Origin: Bacillota bacterium
Lineage (GTDB): Bacteria; Bacillota; Clostridia; Lachnospirales; Lachnospiraceae
NCBI GenBank assembly: GCA_023460575.1
Contig: JAEWPQ010000096.1
Span: 1 to 8,170 of the forward strand
Direction: 5' to 3'
Length of the DNA: 8,170 bases
The position numbers and the translations under genes were made by a program. Position 1 is the first letter of the stretch; the number at the start of each line of letters is the position of its first letter. Of this stretch, positions 5,816-8,170 are shown piece by piece. The notes beneath the pieces are model-generated. The model saw only the letters and a list, made by a program, of their open reading frames with translations, searched no databases and had not been told where the DNA came from.

Positions 5816-7345
5816 GTGAACGAAAATAATGCCATTGAACTAAAACATATCACAAAACGGTTTGGCCAGGTAGTTGCCAATGACAAAGTCTGCCTGTCTT
5901 TAAAAAAGGGAGAGATTCTCTCCATTCTGGGTGAGAACGGAAGCGGAAAGACCACTCTTATGAATATGATTTCAGGTATTTACTATCCGGATGAGGGACA
6001 GATATTAATTCATGGGAAAGAGGTCACCATACGGTCACCCAAAGACTCGTTTGATCTGGGAATCGGTATGATTCATCAGCATTTCAAGCTGGTGGATGTT
6101 CTCACTGCAGCAGAGAACATCATTCTGGGACTGCCTGGAAAAGAGATTCTGGACCGGAAAGCAGTGAATGATAAAATCAATGAACTGACCGGTAAATATG
6201 GATTTGATTTAGATCCCGACCAGAAAATCTACCGGATGTCCGTATCCCAGAAGCAGACGGTTGAAATTGTGAAAATGCTGTACCGCGGCGTTGATATTTT
6301 AATTCTTGACGAGCCTACCGCCGTTTTAACCCCTCAGGAAGCAGACCGTCTGTTTGCCGTTTTGCGCAATATGAAAAAGGCCGGTCACTCCATTATCATT
6401 ATTACACATAAACTCAATGAGGTTCTTTCCCTTTCTGACCGGGTTGCTGTTTTGAGAAAAGGACAGTACATCGGCACCATTGATACAAAAGATGCCACGG
6501 AAGAGTCCTTAACGGAAATGATGGTTGGGAAAAAGGTGAGCTTAAACATCGAGCGTCCGGACCCGGTATCTCCTAAGGAACGTCTCAATGTAAAGGGACT
6601 GACCTGTATCAGCAGGGAAGGAGTAACGACCTTAAACAATGCATCCTTTACAGCCAACAGCGGTGAAATCCTTGGAATCGCAGGCGTGGCAGGAAGCGGA
6701 CAGAGAGAACTTTTAGAAGCAATCGCAGGCCTCATTCCATCTGCGGAAGGCTCCATTTCTTATTTCCCGCCGGAAGGAGGGGAAAAGGAACTGACTTCTA
6801 TGACAGCTGCAGAGATCGCCAGAATCGGAGTCCGTTTATCCTTTGTTCCGGAGGACCGTCTGGGAATGGGACTTGTGGGAGCCATGGATATGACGGATAA
6901 CATGATGCTTCGAAGCTACCGGAAGGGCAGATCCTTTTTTGCTGACAGGAAAGCGCCAAAGGGCCTTGCAGAGCGTCTGATTGAAGAACTTGAGATCGCC
7001 ACTCCGGGAACGGCTATTCCGGTACGGAAGCTTTCCGGAGGCAATGTCCAGAAGGTTTTAGTTGGAAGAGAGATTTCACTGGCACCTGCAGTTATGCTGG
7101 TTGCTTATCCGGTGCGCGGACTTGATATTCACTCCTCTTACACCATTTACCATCTTCTCAATGAACAGAAGAAGCAGGGAACTGCGGTTGTCTGCGTAGG
7201 AGAGGATCTAGACGTATTGATGGAGCTTTGTGACAGAATCCTTGTTATGTGCGGCGGAGAGATCAGCGGCATTGTAGACGGAAGGACCGCCACAAAAGAA
7301 GAAATCGGAAAACTGATGATGAAGACAGGAGGAACACAAGGATGA
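5816..7345 (+). CDS. ABC transporter ATPase, two fused nucleotide-binding domains
   Basis: A 509-residue cytoplasmic ATPase (from GTG at 5816; 516 from the ATG at 5795, 525 from the ATG at 5768), the usual size for the sugar/nucleoside double-ATPase family (YufO/NupO- and RbsA-like). Domain 1 (about 5-240) has Walker A GENGSGKTT (39-47), a degenerate signature MSVSQKQ (141-147), Walker B ILILDEP (161-167) and the switch His198. Domain 2 (about 258-500) has a degenerate Walker A GVAGSGQR (290-297, no Lys), an intact signature LSGGN (406-410), and AYPVRGLD where Walker B Asp and Glu should be (430-437). One composite ATP site is therefore complete and the other is not, which is typical of this family. 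It powers uptake of the ligand bound by the upstream lipoprotein. Its stop overlaps the permease start (ATGA), so translation is probably coupled. Substrate is inferred only from the receptor family. Confidence 0.92.
   Translation: MNENNAIELKHITKRFGQVVANDKVCLSLKKGEILSILGENGSGKTTLMNMISGIYYPDEGQILIHGKEVTIRSPKDSFDLGIGMIHQHFKLVDVLTAAENIILGLPGKEILDRKAVNDKINELTGKYGFDLDPDQKIYRMSVSQKQTVEIVKMLYRGVDILILDEPTAVLTPQEADRLFAVLRNMKKAGHSIIIITHKLNEVLSLSDRVAVLRKGQYIGTIDTKDATEESLTEMMVGKKVSLNIERPDPVSPKERLNVKGLTCISREGVTTLNNASFTANSGEILGIAGVAGSGQRELLEAIAGLIPSAEGSISYFPPEGGEKELTSMTAAEIARIGVRLSFVPEDRLGMGLVGAMDMTDNMMLRSYRKGRSFFADRKAPKGLAERLIEELEIATPGTAIPVRKLSGGNVQKVLVGREISLAPAVMLVAYPVRGLDIHSSYTIYHLLNEQKKQGTAVVCVGEDLDVLMELCDRILVMCGGEISGIVDGRTATKEEIGKLMMKTGGTQG
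7327..7333 (+). promoter_or_regulatory. Ribosome binding site of the permease
   Basis: AGGAGGA inside the end of the ATPase gene, eight bases before the permease ATG at 7342. Confidence 0.8.
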
Positions 7346-8170
7346 GTAAGGGAAAGGAACCGGTTTTTCAGATGACGAAGCGGGAAGCCATAGAACCCTG
7401 GAAGGCGTGGCTGATCCGCCTGGTCGCTGTGGTATTGTCTCTGGTTGTCTGCGCAGGTGTCATTATCGCTCTGACGGGACTGAATCCGGTAGAGGTTTAT
7501 AAAGGGATTTTTGAAGGAGCAGTGGGAACAAAGCGCCGTGCATGGATGACGATTCGGGATACGCTGGTACTCCTTTGCATTGCAGTTGGTATCACACCTG
7601 CATTTAAGATGAGGTTCTGGAATATCGGAGCGGAAGGACAGGTACTCATCGGAGGCGTAACCTCTGCAGCCATGATGATTTATTTGGGAAACACGCTTCC
7701 TCCTGTGATTTTATTCCCTTTGATGTTTGCAGGAAGTGCTCTGGCAGCTATGGCATGGGGCGTTATTCCGGCATTTTTCAAAGCTTACTGGAATACCAAC
7801 GAAACACTTTTCACATTGATGATGAATTACGTTGCCATGCAGGTTGTCACCTTTGGTATCATTTTCTGGGAAAATCCCAAAGGCTCCAATTCAGTCGGTA
7901 CCATTAATTCCGCTACAAAAGGAGGCTGGCTTCCCAAGCTGTTCGGTCTGGAATACGGCTGGAATCTTGTGATTGTACTGGCGCTGACCATAGCCATGTT
8001 TATCTATTTAAGATACAGCAAGCAGGGGTATGAAATCGCGGTTGTGGGCGAAAGCGGCAACACAGCCAGATATGCAGGAATCAATGTAAAAAAAGTAATT
8101 TTAAGAACCATGGCTATTTCCGGTGCAGTATGCGGAATTGCGGGTTTTATCATTGTAAGCGGAGCAAGCC
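7342..8170 (+). CDS. BMP/nucleoside-type ABC transporter permease, N-terminal part (runs off right edge)
   Basis: The ATG at 7342 overlaps the ATPase stop by 4 nt and has a good ribosome site. The frame stays open for 276 codons to the end of the window. The protein is very hydrophobic, with likely membrane segments near residues 23-46, 74-89, 101-117, 119-143, 156-176, 207-223 and 256-273. FWNIGAEGQ (92-100), NETLFTLMMNYVA (153-165) and the cytoplasmic coupling stretch VVGESGNTARYAGI (234-247) mark the BPD_transp_2 family (PF02653), in the branch that pairs with BMP receptors (YufP/NupP-like). It should form half of the membrane channel. These operons normally carry a second, shorter permease gene next, expected just beyond the window. 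The protein is usually about 350-370 residues, so roughly the last quarter is missing here. Confidence 0.92.
   Translation, partial: MSKGKEPVFQMTKREAIEPWKAWLIRLVAVVLSLVVCAGVIIALTGLNPVEVYKGIFEGAVGTKRRAWMTIRDTLVLLCIAVGITPAFKMRFWNIGAEGQVLIGGVTSAAMMIYLGNTLPPVILFPLMFAGSALAAMAWGVIPAFFKAYWNTNETLFTLMMNYVAMQVVTFGIIFWENPKGSNSVGTINSATKGGWLPKLFGLEYGWNLVIVLALTIAMFIYLRYSKQGYEIAVVGESGNTARYAGINVKKVILRTMAISGAVCGIAGFIIVSGAS

Noticed and set aside
1..8170. Mobile element, CRISPR array, toxin-antitoxin or defence system.
   Set aside because: No transposase, integrase, direct-repeat array, RNA gene or nuclease-like gene was seen; all space is taken up by pyrG, the pectinase, the transporter and their control regions.

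Overview
The window looks like chromosomal DNA from a low-to-moderate GC Firmicute, most likely a Lachnospiraceae member of the Lacrimispora/Lachnoclostridium type. This rests on the style of the genes: strong AGGAGG ribosome sites, a CGG lipoprotein with a Thr/Ala/Glu-rich linker, a Clostridia-type BMP transporter and a very large secreted pectinase. Genus-level placement is inference.

Layout. At the left edge, on the minus strand, are the first 30 codons of CTP synthase (pyrG). A 356-bp AT-rich divergent intergenic region follows (92-447). It holds the pyrG ribosome site and a probable pyrG -10. On the plus strand it holds a candidate promoter, three AAACG boxes exactly 11 bp apart, a perfect 14-bp cre/LacI-type palindrome and a ribosome site. 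Next is a single 3.8-kb gene (448-4275) for a secreted 1275-residue protein. It carries two pectin-active modules in one chain, a PL9 polysaccharide lyase and a CE12-type SGNH acetylesterase, between two copies of the same putative jelly-roll domain.

After it comes an ABC transporter operon of the BMP/nucleoside type: a near-consensus promoter (TTGACA-16-TATACT), a roughly 100-nt leader that contains an intrinsic terminator, the lipoprotein receptor (4432-5706), a second intrinsic terminator, the double-domain ATPase (5816-7345) and, overlapping it by 4 nt, the first 276 codons of a BPD_transp_2 permease that runs off the right edge.

How the parts work. The large enzyme should work outside the cell, with the esterase removing acetyl groups so the lyase can cut acetylated pectin (homogalacturonan or rhamnogalacturonan I). 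Its promoter looks subject to carbon catabolite or LacI-family repression and perhaps to an activator. The ABC system probably imports a nucleoside, nucleobase or similar small molecule. The two terminators would set how much of the operon is transcribed and keep receptor output above ATPase/permease output. Nothing here ties the transporter to the pectinase by substrate; they look like neighbouring but separate units.

The most notable items are the symmetric PL9-CE12 architecture, the organised promoter of that gene, and the terminator inside the transporter leader, which may be a regulated attenuator. No tRNA, rRNA, CRISPR array, insertion sequence or phage gene was seen.
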